DNA of 64,000 nt from Halopseudomonas laoshanensis (GTDB taxonomy: Bacteria > Pseudomonadota > Gammaproteobacteria > Pseudomonadales > Pseudomonadaceae). The stretch is taken from assembly GCF_008365385.1 (NCBI RefSeq), contig NZ_QOVF01000003.1, positions 372,001 through 436,000 of the forward strand, written 5' to 3'. Both the position numbers and the translations under genes were made by a program. The notes below the pieces were generated by a model. It was given only the letters and a program-made list of their open reading frames with translations, had not been told where the DNA came from and ran no database searches. Below, piece after piece: positions 26,320 to 34,198 of the stretch (within the stretch, counting starts at the first letter, position 1; every line of letters begins with the position of its first letter).

Positions 26320-29300
26320 GTGAATTTTTCGCGTTTCTTCGTAGACAGACCGATCTTTGCCTCGGTGCTGTCGATCATTATCTTCGTCGTCGGGCTGATC
26401 AGTATTCCGCTGCTGCCGGTCAGCGAGTATCCCGAGGTCGTGCCGCCCAGCGTGCTGGTCAGCGCCAGCTATCCGGGTGCCAACCCCAAGACCATATCCG
26501 AGACCGTGGCCACGCCGCTGGAAGAAGCCATTAACGGCGTCGAGGACATGATCTACATGAAATCGGTGGCCGGCAGCGATGGCAGCCTGGCGCTGACCGT
26601 GACCTTTGCCCTGGGTACCGACCCGGATCAGGCTCAGGTGCAGGTGCAGAACCGCGTATCCCAGGCGTTGCCGCGGCTACCGGAGGATGTGCGCCAGCTC
26701 GGCGTGACTACCCAGAAGCAGTCGCCCAACCTGATGATGGCGGTGCACCTGACCTCGCCGGATGACAGTCTGGACGCCACCTATATACGTAACTATGCGG
26801 TGCTGCATATTCGTGACGAGCTGGCACGCATTTCCGGTGTCGGTCAGGCCGGCCTGTTCGGTGCCGGCGACTACGCCATGCGCCTGTGGATAGACCCACA
26901 GCGTGCTGCTGCGCTCGGCGTGACCGCCGGTGATATCAGCGCTGCGGTGCGCGAGCAGAACATTCAGGTTTCAGCCGGGCAGATCGGTGCCCCACCGATG
27001 CCGGACGGCTCGGATCTGCTGATTTCGATCAACGCCCAGGGCCGTCTGGAGTCGGTCGAGGAATTCGAAAATATTGTTCTGAAAACCGGTGAGGAAGGTG
27101 AGGTGACGCTGCTCAAGGACGTGGCGCGGGTCGAGCTGGCGGCCTCGCAGGACTCCTTGCGCGCGCTGTTGAATAACCGCCAGGCCGTGGCTCTGCCGAT
27201 TTTCCAGGCGCCCGGCTCCAACTCCCTGGACGTATCCGCGGCAGTACGGGCAAAAATGGCTGAACTGGAAGAAGATTTTCCAGAGGGCCTGAGCTGGGAA
27301 GTAGCTTACGACCCGACCGTGTTCGTCAGCACCTCGATCAAGGCCGTGATCATGACCTTGCTCGAGGCTGTCGCGCTGGTGGTGCTGGTGGTGATTCTGT
27401 TTCTGCAGACCTGGCGCGCGTCGCTGATTCCCCTGTTGGCGGTACCGGTATCCATTGTCGGTACCTTTGCGGTCTTGCTGCTGATGGGCTTTTCGATCAA
27501 CACCCTGACTCTGTTCGCCATGGTGCTGGCGATTGGTATCGTGGTGGACGACGCCATCGTGGTAGTGGAGAACGTCGAACGTAATATCGAGGAAGGACTG
27601 TCGCCGCTGGCTGCTGCGCATCAGGCGATGCGTGAGGTCAGCGGGCCGATCGTTGCCATCAGTCTGGTGCTCTGTGCGGTATTCGTGCCGATGGCCTTTC
27701 TGGATGGCATCACCGGACAGTTCTACCGTCAGTTTGCGATGACCATCGCCATTGCCACGGTGATTTCAGCGATCAACTCGTTGACCCTGTCGCCCGCTCT
27801 GGCGGCTGCATTGTTGAAACCGCATGGCGCCCCGCCGGATCTGCCGGCGCGCATCATCAACCGTCTGTTTGGCTGGATATTCCGTCCGTTCAATCGCTTT
27901 TTCCTGCGCAATGCGCAACGCTATGAATCGTTGGTCGGTCGCAGCCTGAGTAAACGCGGCCTGGTCTTTGGCGTTTATCTACTCCTGTTGGGCGGTACTG
28001 CGTTGATGTTCACCCAGGTGCCCGGCGGTTTTATTCCGATTCAGGACAAGACTTACCTGATCGGTAGTATCCGCTTGCCAGAAGGTGCTTCGCTGGACCG
28101 TACCGAAGCGGTAGCGCGGCGGGTCAGTGAGCTGGCACTGGAGACAGAAGGCGTATCTGACGCGCTGGCCTTTGTCGGCTTCAATGCGCTGCAGGGTACC
28201 AACACACCGAACGTAGGTACGGTGTTTATGGTGTTCGACGACTTCGAGGTGCGTGACCGCACCGCACAGGCGATCTCCGATGACATCAACGCGCAACTGG
28301 GCGGCATCAACGAAGGCTTCGCCATAACCTTTATGCCGCCACCGGTGTTCGGTCTGGGCGCGGGTTCGGGGTATTCGCTGTACGTACAGGATCGTCGCGG
28401 CGCCGGTTACGGCGAACTGCAGAACGCCACCAACGAACTGGCCCTGGCGCTGAGCGAGACGCCCGGCATGTTCTACCCGTTCAGCTCCTACCAGGCCAAC
28501 GTGCCGCAGTTGGATGCCGATGTCGACCGTATGCAGGCCAAGGCCCAGGGCGTGCAACTGGATGATCTGTTCGGCAGCCTGCAGCTGTATTTCGGCTCGC
28601 AGTACATCAACGACTTCAACCTGTTCGGCCGTACCTACCGGGTAATGGCCCAGGCGGATGCGCAGTTCCGCGATAACCCGAGCGACATCGACCACCTTTA
28701 TACCCGCAACGCCAACAACGAGATGGTGCCGCTCAATACCATGGTCACGCTGCGCGAGAGTTTCGGGCCAGACCCGGTGATCCGCTACAACGGTTACCCG
28801 GCCGCGGACCTGATTGGCCAGTCCGACCCGAGCCTGCTGTCCTCGGCGCAAACCTTGGCTGCGGTCATGGGCGTAGCAGATGAGGTGTTGCCAGCCGGCA
28901 TGACGCTGGAATGGACCGACCTGAGCTTCCAGCAGGTGACCCAGGGTAATGCCGCCATGGTGGTGTTCCCGCTGGCTCTGCTGCTGGTGTTCCTGGTGCT
29001 TGCGGCGCTGTATGAAAGCTGGGTGATGCCGCTGGCAGTGATTCTGATCGTGCCGATGTGCTTGCTCGCCGCCTTGTTCGGCGTGTGGATGGTCGGTGGT
29101 GACAACAACATTTTCGTCCAGGTTGGCCTGGTTGTGTTGATGGGGCTGGCGTGCAAGAACGCGATCCTTATCGTCGAGTTCGCTCGCGAACTGGAATTGC
29201 AGGGCCGCGATACCGTTAGCGCCGCACTGGAGGCCAGCCGTCTGCGTTTGCGCCCGATCATCATGACCTCGGTGGCCTTTATTGCCGGTGTCGTGCCGCT

Positions 29301-29508
29301 GGTGCTGGCAACCGGAGCGGGTGCCGAGGTGCGAAACGCCATGGGCATCACCGTGTTTACCGGGATGATCGGTGTGACCCTGTTCGGCCTGCTGCTGACC
29401 CCGGTGTTCTATGTCGCCCTGAGGACGCTGGCCAAGCGTTTTGAAGATAAGCCAGAAACGGCTGGTGCAGAATTGAAAGGGCAACTGAAAGGAGAATCAC
29501 ATGAGTAA
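26320..29508 (+). CDS. RND multidrug efflux pump (MexF-type, HAE-1)
   Basis: A 1062-residue RND transporter of the HAE-1 class, closest by eye to MexF (PVSEYPEVVPPSV rather than the MexB-type sequence). It has twelve predicted membrane segments, the paired aspartates of the proton relay in VVDDAIVVVEN (about residue 410) and the relay lysine in LACKNAILIVEFA (about residue 948). It starts at a GTG with GGGAGG upstream, 81 bases after the adaptor gene. Substrates are likely hydrophobic drugs or solvents; the sequence alone does not tell which. Confidence 0.95.
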   Translation: MNFSRFFVDRPIFASVLSIIIFVVGLISIPLLPVSEYPEVVPPSVLVSASYPGANPKTISETVATPLEEAINGVEDMIYMKSVAGSDGSLALTVTFALGTDPDQAQVQVQNRVSQALPRLPEDVRQLGVTTQKQSPNLMMAVHLTSPDDSLDATYIRNYAVLHIRDELARISGVGQAGLFGAGDYAMRLWIDPQRAAALGVTAGDISAAVREQNIQVSAGQIGAPPMPDGSDLLISINAQGRLESVEEFENIVLKTGEEGEVTLLKDVARVELAASQDSLRALLNNRQAVALPIFQAPGSNSLDVSAAVRAKMAELEEDFPEGLSWEVAYDPTVFVSTSIKAVIMTLLEAVALVVLVVILFLQTWRASLIPLLAVPVSIVGTFAVLLLMGFSINTLTLFAMVLAIGIVVDDAIVVVENVERNIEEGLSPLAAAHQAMREVSGPIVAISLVLCAVFVPMAFLDGITGQFYRQFAMTIAIATVISAINSLTLSPALAAALLKPHGAPPDLPARIINRLFGWIFRPFNRFFLRNAQRYESLVGRSLSKRGLVFGVYLLLLGGTALMFTQVPGGFIPIQDKTYLIGSIRLPEGASLDRTEAVARRVSELALETEGVSDALAFVGFNALQGTNTPNVGTVFMVFDDFEVRDRTAQAISDDINAQLGGINEGFAITFMPPPVFGLGAGSGYSLYVQDRRGAGYGELQNATNELALALSETPGMFYPFSSYQANVPQLDADVDRMQAKAQGVQLDDLFGSLQLYFGSQYINDFNLFGRTYRVMAQADAQFRDNPSDIDHLYTRNANNEMVPLNTMVTLRESFGPDPVIRYNGYPAADLIGQSDPSLLSSAQTLAAVMGVADEVLPAGMTLEWTDLSFQQVTQGNAAMVVFPLALLLVFLVLAALYESWVMPLAVILIVPMCLLAALFGVWMVGGDNNIFVQVGLVVLMGLACKNAILIVEFARELELQGRDTVSAALEASRLRLRPIIMTSVAFIAGVVPLVLATGAGAEVRNAMGITVFTGMIGVTLFGLLLTPVFYVALRTLAKRFEDKPETAGAELKGQLKGESHE

Positions 29509-30919
29509 GCTGGCAGGACTCTTTACGATGGCAGCGCTGCTCAGTGCCTGTGCAGTAGGCCCGGACTACCAGGCCCCGGAGCCGGTGCAGTTGCAGCAGT
29601 TCGCCCACGATCAAGCGCCGGCTGACACCGCAGGCACGGCTGTGGCGAGCAATGAGCAGCTGTTCTGGGAAGGGTTTGACGACCCCCTGTTAGCAGGTCT
29701 GATCGAGCAAACCCTGGCGGAAAACCAGAGCCTGCAAGCGGCGCTGGCGCGTTACCAGGAGGCTGAAGCACTGTTGCGTGGCTCGCGCCGCGATCAGTTG
29801 CCGAGCGTTACTGCGGGCGCCGGTGTTGCCGGGCAGCGGCTGGCGGAGGTGGAACGTACCCAGCCGGATGAGCGCAGTGTGGAGCTGTACCAGGCCGGTG
29901 TCGCGCTGAGTTGGGAACTGGACCTGTTCGGGCGGTTGCGTCGCGCCACCGCGGCCAGTGAGGCCGAACTGCAGGCGGCGGGTGCGGACCGGCAGACATT
30001 GCAGGTAGCGCTGGCAGGCCAGATGGCCAGCAGCTATTTCCAGCTGCGTGGTCTGCAGCAACAGCTGCGGGTCGCTGAAGAGAACGTCAGTTTGCAGCAG
30101 GCATCGCTGGATATCGTCAGCGCGCGCCTGGATGCCGGCCGCGGCACACTGTTCGATCAGGTGCGGGCGCGTGCCCAGCTGGATGCCACACGGGCGGTGA
30201 TTCCGCAGTTGAAGGCGGGTATCGGCGCAGAAATGCACCGCATCGGCGTGCTGACCGGGCAGACGCCTACCGCGCTGGTGCCTTTACTGCATGTTCCTGC
30301 GGATCTGCCCGACAGTCGTCCATCGATCGCGGCGGGCAGCCCGGGCGAGGTGTTGCGCCGACGACCGGATATTCAGGCCGCCGAACGTCGGCTGGCGGCG
30401 GCCAGCGCCCGTATTGGCGTGGCCAGCGCTGATCTGTTCCCGCGCTTTACCCTGGACGGCCTGATAGGTTCGCTGGCCGGCAATGGCTCGGACCTGTTTA
30501 CTGGCGGCGCAAGCAGGGGACGTGTGGCACTGGGGATTGACTGGAGCTTCCTCGACCGGGCCCAGGTACAGGCGCGCATCGATGCAGCTGATGCTCAGTC
30601 CGCTGAGTTGCTGGCCGATTACCGGCAGACAGTGCTGCTGGCTCTGGAAGAGACTGAAACCTGGTTGTTGCGGTACCAGCAGTCGCACGAACGTGCTGCT
30701 TTGCTGCAAAGCGCCACCGACGCCGCCACCCAGGCGGTGGAACAGGCACGTGACCGCTATGATCAGGGCTTTATCGGTTATTTCGAACTGCTGACCGCCG
30801 AGCAGGAGCTGACCGCGATGCGTGACCGGTTGGTGCAGAGTAAAACGGACGTGGTGTTGGCGATGGTCAATGTGTACCGGGCGTTGGCTGGAGCCCCGGG
30901 GTCCCCCATTGCCGGCTAG
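29501..30919 (+). CDS. RND outer-membrane efflux lipoprotein (OprN/OprM-type)
   Basis: A 472-residue NodT/OprM-family channel. The signal peptide ends in a lipobox (LLSACAVGPDYQAP, Cys17). The two OEP repeats are visible, with LDLFGRLRR near residue 145 and RRRPDIQAAERRLAAASARIGVASADLFPRF near residue 285. The start overlaps the pump gene by 8 bases. It completes the efflux operon and is followed by a strong terminator. Confidence 0.94.
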   Translation: MSKLAGLFTMAALLSACAVGPDYQAPEPVQLQQFAHDQAPADTAGTAVASNEQLFWEGFDDPLLAGLIEQTLAENQSLQAALARYQEAEALLRGSRRDQLPSVTAGAGVAGQRLAEVERTQPDERSVELYQAGVALSWELDLFGRLRRATAASEAELQAAGADRQTLQVALAGQMASSYFQLRGLQQQLRVAEENVSLQQASLDIVSARLDAGRGTLFDQVRARAQLDATRAVIPQLKAGIGAEMHRIGVLTGQTPTALVPLLHVPADLPDSRPSIAAGSPGEVLRRRPDIQAAERRLAAASARIGVASADLFPRFTLDGLIGSLAGNGSDLFTGGASRGRVALGIDWSFLDRAQVQARIDAADAQSAELLADYRQTVLLALEETETWLLRYQQSHERAALLQSATDAATQAVEQARDRYDQGFIGYFELLTAEQELTAMRDRLVQSKTDVVLAMVNVYRALAGAPGSPIAG

Positions 30920-30920
30920 A

Positions 30921-30998
30921 CCACAAAACTCAAACTGCAGATGCGCAAAAACCGCTCCCCAGGGAAGCGGTTTTTGAGTTTTGCGCGTTTTTTTGTGG
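30921..30998. terminator. bidirectional terminator with alternative pairings
   Basis: A 10-bp hairpin (30947-30956 with 30966-30975) is flanked by T-rich sequence; a seven-T run lies at 30988-30994. Outer arms CCACAAAA (30921-30928) and TTTTGTGG (30991-30998) can also pair, as can ACTCAAA (30928-30934) with TTTGAGT (30973-30979), and GCGCAAAA (30943-30950) with TTTTGCGC (30979-30986). It separates the converging efflux operon and DUF1328 gene and should work in both directions. Confidence 0.85.
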
Positions 30999-31003
30999 TG
31001 CTA

Positions 31004-31168
31004 CTAAACCTTAGGTCGTCGACCCAGGATCAGTGAAACCACGAATAGCACCAGGAAGACCAGGAACAAAATCTTGGCGATCCCTGTTGCGGTGCCTGCG
31101 ATACCACCAAAGCCCAGTACCGCAGCGATAATGGCAATAATAAGAAAAGTAACAGCCCAACTCAGCAT
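31004..31168 (-). CDS. DUF1328 small membrane protein (YtjA family)
   Basis: A 54-residue protein made of two hydrophobic helices ([20 protein letters not shown] and [20 protein letters not shown]) joined by a glycine-rich turn, ending in RRPKV. This is the standard DUF1328/YtjA pattern. AAGGAGA lies just before the ATG at 31168. Members are common stress- or stationary-phase-associated inner-membrane proteins of unknown function. It is the third of three small minus-strand genes downstream of the BON-domain gene. Confidence 0.92.
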   Translation of the reverse strand: MLSWAVTFLIIAIIAAVLGFGGIAGTATGIAKILFLVFLVLFVVSLILGRRPKV

Positions 31169-31276
31169 AGTGTTTCTCCTTAAATAGGGCTTGCGCCCCG
31201 CCAAGGCCAGCTTAGGACCAGCCATTCAGGCTGCTCCAGGCCAACTGCGCCCGAGCTGCCTTGGTGTTGCCTTCTA

Positions 31277-31711
31277 TTACTCTGTTGCTTTTTTCAGTGC
31301 GCGCATGCGGTCATGGCAGGCCCGAACTTTGGGCATTTCCAGTACCAGCAGTGTGCGTACATCGGCCTCGGAAGCCTCCAGTGCGTCTTCAAACGCATGC
31401 AGAATACGGTCCTCGGCCTCTTCCAATTGGGCGATGTAAGTTGCATCTTCATCGCTGGAAATCATTGCACGGGTATCGGCGTAGATCTGGCGGCATTTGC
31501 CGGCAAAGGTGCCACCCGTGGCTGGCTGCTCATGATTGGCCGCCACTTTCAGCGACAGCGCCTGGATCACTTCGGTTTTCGCCAGCACCATGTCACTGAA
31601 CAGGTTCTGCAAGCCGATATCCTTCACCTCTTCACGGGCATGCTCATAAAAACGCTGTCCGTCGCGGGTGATCTCAATCAGTTCGTTCAGTTGTGCGGTC
31701 TTGTTGGTCAT
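31277..31711 (-). CDS. DUF2383 / PA2169-family four-helix-bundle protein
   Basis: A 144-residue, almost entirely helical protein resembling the PA2169-family DUF2383 ferritin-like proteins: LNELIEITRDGQRFYEHAREEV at the N-terminus, acidic/histidine positions spaced along four helices, and EMPKVRACHDRMRALK at the C-terminus. Function unknown; metal binding is predicted from fold. No signal peptide. TGGAGAA precedes the ATG. It follows the BON-domain gene by 80 bases. Confidence 0.85.
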   Translation of the reverse strand: MTNKTAQLNELIEITRDGQRFYEHAREEVKDIGLQNLFSDMVLAKTEVIQALSLKVAANHEQPATGGTFAGKCRQIYADTRAMISSDEDATYIAQLEEAEDRILHAFEDALEASEADVRTLLVLEMPKVRACHDRMRALKKATE

Positions 31712-31759
31712 CGTCGTTCTCCAGGTGCATCACGTCGCTTGTGGCGGCGAATACGGCAG

Positions 31760-31783
31760 CCACCGGCCGGAATTGGCCGGTGG
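31760..31783 (-). terminator. GC-rich hairpin between BON-domain and DUF2383 genes
   Basis: Arms 31760-31768 and 31775-31783 form a 9-bp stem with a 6-base loop just after the BON gene stop. In the direction of transcription (minus) no T-run follows, so it is more likely an mRNA-stabilising or partial-termination element than a full terminator. Confidence 0.5.
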
Positions 31784-31791
31784 TTTGGTTC

Positions 31792-32628
31792 TTAGCCCGC
31801 TACGTTCAGAGCAGAGGCGTTTACATCTGTCACACCGCGGATGTTGCGTGCGGTTTCAACTGCCAGCTCTTTCTCGGCTGCGGTATCAACGGTGCCGCTC
31901 AGAGTAACCTGACCGTTCTTGGTCTCAACGGTGATATCCAGGCCATCCAGGTTGCTGCTCAGCAGATAAGTGGATTTCACTTTGCTGGTGATCCAGGCGT
32001 CGCTGATTGCGTCGCCAGCATCGTCAGCAGTGTTCTGCGCCTTGGCAGCAGTAGTGGCTTCAGCGCTGACAGTGATGTTGTTCTCTACATCACGCACGCC
32101 ATCAGTGTTGGCAGCCAGACGCTCGGCCAGGTCCTTGGCTTCTTCAGACTGGGCAACACCATCAAGAGTAACGACACCGTTCATGGTGGTGACATTGATG
32201 TCCAGGCCTTCGGTGTTGCTGTTCCACAGCAGCTTGGATTTGACGCTGGCGGTGGTGGTTGCGTTGTCGAAACGCTGAGACATGGACTTGTCGTCACGCT
32301 CATTGCGCTCGGCGTCGCGATCAACTGTCAGTTGATTGTCGACTTTCTGAACGCCATCAACGCTCATGGCAACTTCTTCAGCCAGATCACGATCAACGTC
32401 GCTTTCAACTTCACCGGTCAGTACAGCGGTGCCGTTTTCAACTTCAACGTCAATCTTGAAGGGGTTGAGGTGGCGGTTCAGTGCGATAGCAGTGACCACG
32501 GAACCCTCTTGACGGGCTTCACTCAACTGGCGGCTGGTGTCGCCGTCGTCAGCGAATGCGGTCATGGGGGACAGGGCAATGATGCCGGCAGTAGCAGTGG
32601 CCAGGGCGAGAGTTTTTAGTTTGAACAT
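31792..32628 (-). CDS. periplasmic protein with three BON domains
   Basis: A 278-residue secreted protein: signal peptide 1-26 (ALATATAGIIALSPMTAFA-DD), then three BON repeats at about 45-110, 125-190 and 205-275, each with a VKSKLLW-type helix and a GVVTLDGVA-type strand. BON domains bind phospholipid or other envelope surfaces; OsmY, an osmotic-stress protein, is the best-known relative. TGGAGAA precedes the ATG. A sigma54 promoter lies about 46 bases upstream of the coding region, and algB diverges from it, which suggests control by AlgB. Confidence 0.9.
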   Translation of the reverse strand: MFKLKTLALATATAGIIALSPMTAFADDGDTSRQLSEARQEGSVVTAIALNRHLNPFKIDVEVENGTAVLTGEVESDVDRDLAEEVAMSVDGVQKVDNQLTVDRDAERNERDDKSMSQRFDNATTTASVKSKLLWNSNTEGLDINVTTMNGVVTLDGVAQSEEAKDLAERLAANTDGVRDVENNITVSAEATTAAKAQNTADDAGDAISDAWITSKVKSTYLLSSNLDGLDITVETKNGQVTLSGTVDTAAEKELAVETARNIRGVTDVNASALNVAG

Positions 32629-32685
32629 CGTTATTCTCCAATTTTTATCGCAAAATGACTGTTTCCCAGTCGTACCGTTACTATC

Positions 32686-32702
32686 GCAAGCGCTGTGCCA
32701 AC
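32686..32702 (-). promoter_or_regulatory. sigma54 (-24/-12) promoter of the BON-domain gene
   Basis: On the minus strand TTGGCAC (32695-32701) and TTGC (32686-32689) give GG-N10-GC, the exact spacing required by sigma54. The predicted start is near 32674, leaving a 46-base leader. No sigma70-like pair of comparable quality is seen. The divergent neighbour encodes the sigma54-type regulator AlgB. Confidence 0.8.
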
Positions 32703-32765
32703 CTGAAATGCCAATTAATTATGTTATAAATCAGTAAGATACAAAAAAGTGCTGGCACTAGGTGG

Positions 32766-32811
32766 CATGCAGGCTGCATGATCGCGGTCTTGATGCCGTG
32801 CAACTTGCACG
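32766..32811. promoter_or_regulatory. paired palindromes, candidate AlgB enhancer sites
   Basis: Two 15-bp palindromes, CATGCAGGCTGCATG (32766-32780) and CGTGCAACTTGCACG (32797-32811), share the pattern CRTGCA-N3-TGCAYG. Their centres are 31 bp apart, three helical turns, and lie about 99 and 130 bp upstream of the predicted sigma54 start on the minus strand, the usual enhancer distance. They also sit 40-85 bases before algB, so autoregulation is possible. Binding by AlgB is inference. Confidence 0.65.
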
Positions 32812-32851
32812 ACTTTTACAAGCAATTCCGGAAAGAGGTCAGGAGCGGAAA

Positions 32852-34198
32852 ATGGAACCGGCGGAACAACCCTGCGGACGTATTCTTCTGGTTGATGATG
32901 AATCAGCTATTTTGCGCACTTTCCGTTATTGCCTGGAAGATGAGAACTATCAGGTATCCACAGCCAACTCGGCCTCCAAGGCCGAGGCGCTGCTGCAGCA
33001 GCACGTGTTCGATCTGTGTTTCCTGGATCTGCGTCTGGGTGAAGACAGCGGCCTGGATGTGCTGGCGCAGATGCGCGTGTTGGCGCCGTGGATGGCGGTG
33101 GTCATAGTCACCGCGCACTCGGCAGTGGATACCGCGGTCGACGCCATTCAGGCCGGCGCTTCGGATTACCTGGTCAAACCATGCAGCCCGGAGCAGTTGC
33201 GCATGAGCGCGGCCAAGCAGCTCAAGGCACGCCAATTGGTGGCGCGTATCGAGCAGCTCGAGGGCCAGGTTGGCAAGCCGCAGGAGGGCCTGGATTCGAG
33301 ATCGCCAGCGATGATGGCGATTCTCGATACCGCACGGCAGGTGGCCTCTACTGACGCGAACATTCTGATTCTCGGCGAGTCCGGCACCGGCAAGGGTGAG
33401 CTGGCCAAGGCGATGCACAAGTGGAGCCAGCGCGGGAAAAAGTCCTTTGTCACCATTAACTGCCCTTCGCTGTCCTCGGAGCTGATGGAAAGTGAGCTCT
33501 TTGGTCATACCAAGGGCGCTTTTACCGGCGCCAGTGAGAACACGCTCGGGCGGGTTAGTCAGGCCGATGGCGGTACCTTGTTTCTCGACGAGATCGGCGA
33601 TTTTCCGCTTACGTTGCAACCCAAGTTACTGCGCTTCATCCAGGACAAGGAATTTGAACGGGTCGGCGATCCGGTCACCCGTCAAGCGGATGTGCGGATT
33701 CTTGCCGCGACCAACCGCAGCCTCAAGGATATGGTCGACGACGGCCGGTTCCGTGAGGATCTGCTCTACCGCTTGAACGTTATCACCCTGACATTGCTGC
33801 CACTGCGTGAGCGTGTGGAAGATATTGCCGAGCTGGCTGAACGCTTCCTGCTGCGCTTCGTCAAGGCCTACAGTACGCCGGCCAGGGGCTTCACTGAAGA
33901 GGCCATGACCGCGCTGCTGAGCTATTCATGGCCGGGCAACATTCGTGAACTGCGCAACGTCATCGAGCGTGCGAGCATTATCTGCACCGATGACCAGGTG
34001 CAGGTCAGTCACCTGGGTTTCAGCGGTCCAGCACTCAATAGTGCGCCGCGGGTGGGTGATGAGCTGAGTCTCGACGAGCTCGAGCGGGCGCATATCGCGG
34101 CAGTATTGGCCAACAGTGAAACTCTGGATCAGGCCGCCAAGACCCTTGGCATTGACGCCTCCACCTTGTATCGCAAGCGCAAGCAGTTGGCATTATGA
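32852..34198 (+). CDS. algB: sigma54-type response regulator AlgB
   Basis: A 448-residue NtrC-family regulator that by recall matches P. aeruginosa AlgB closely (GRILLVDDESAILRTFRYCLEDE opening). Receiver Asp59 (FLDLRLGED) and LVKPC; AAA+ domain with Walker A GESGTGKG, the sigma54-contact GAFTGA loop and LFLDEIGDFP; C-terminal Fis-type helix-turn-helix TLGIDASTLYRKRK. AlgB controls alginate and virulence genes with KinB. GGAGCGG precedes the ATG at 32852; in-frame starts further upstream are less well placed. ATGA overlap with kinB. Confidence 0.95.
   Translation: MEPAEQPCGRILLVDDESAILRTFRYCLEDENYQVSTANSASKAEALLQQHVFDLCFLDLRLGEDSGLDVLAQMRVLAPWMAVVIVTAHSAVDTAVDAIQAGASDYLVKPCSPEQLRMSAAKQLKARQLVARIEQLEGQVGKPQEGLDSRSPAMMAILDTARQVASTDANILILGESGTGKGELAKAMHKWSQRGKKSFVTINCPSLSSELMESELFGHTKGAFTGASENTLGRVSQADGGTLFLDEIGDFPLTLQPKLLRFIQDKEFERVGDPVTRQADVRILAATNRSLKDMVDDGRFREDLLYRLNVITLTLLPLRERVEDIAELAERFLLRFVKAYSTPARGFTEEAMTALLSYSWPGNIRELRNVIERASIICTDDQVQVSHLGFSGPALNSAPRVGDELSLDELERAHIAAVLANSETLDQAAKTLGIDASTLYRKRKQLAL

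Noticed and set aside
27979..29484. A 501-codon open frame antisense to the RND pump gene
   Set aside because: It lies wholly opposite a well-conserved pump gene, has His/Gln-rich low-complexity content typical of antisense frames in GC-rich DNA, and no ribosome site.
32753..32766. A second, plus-strand sigma54-like element (TGGCAC) before algB
   Set aside because: The distance between GG and GC is 9 rather than 10 bases, which sigma54 tolerates poorly.
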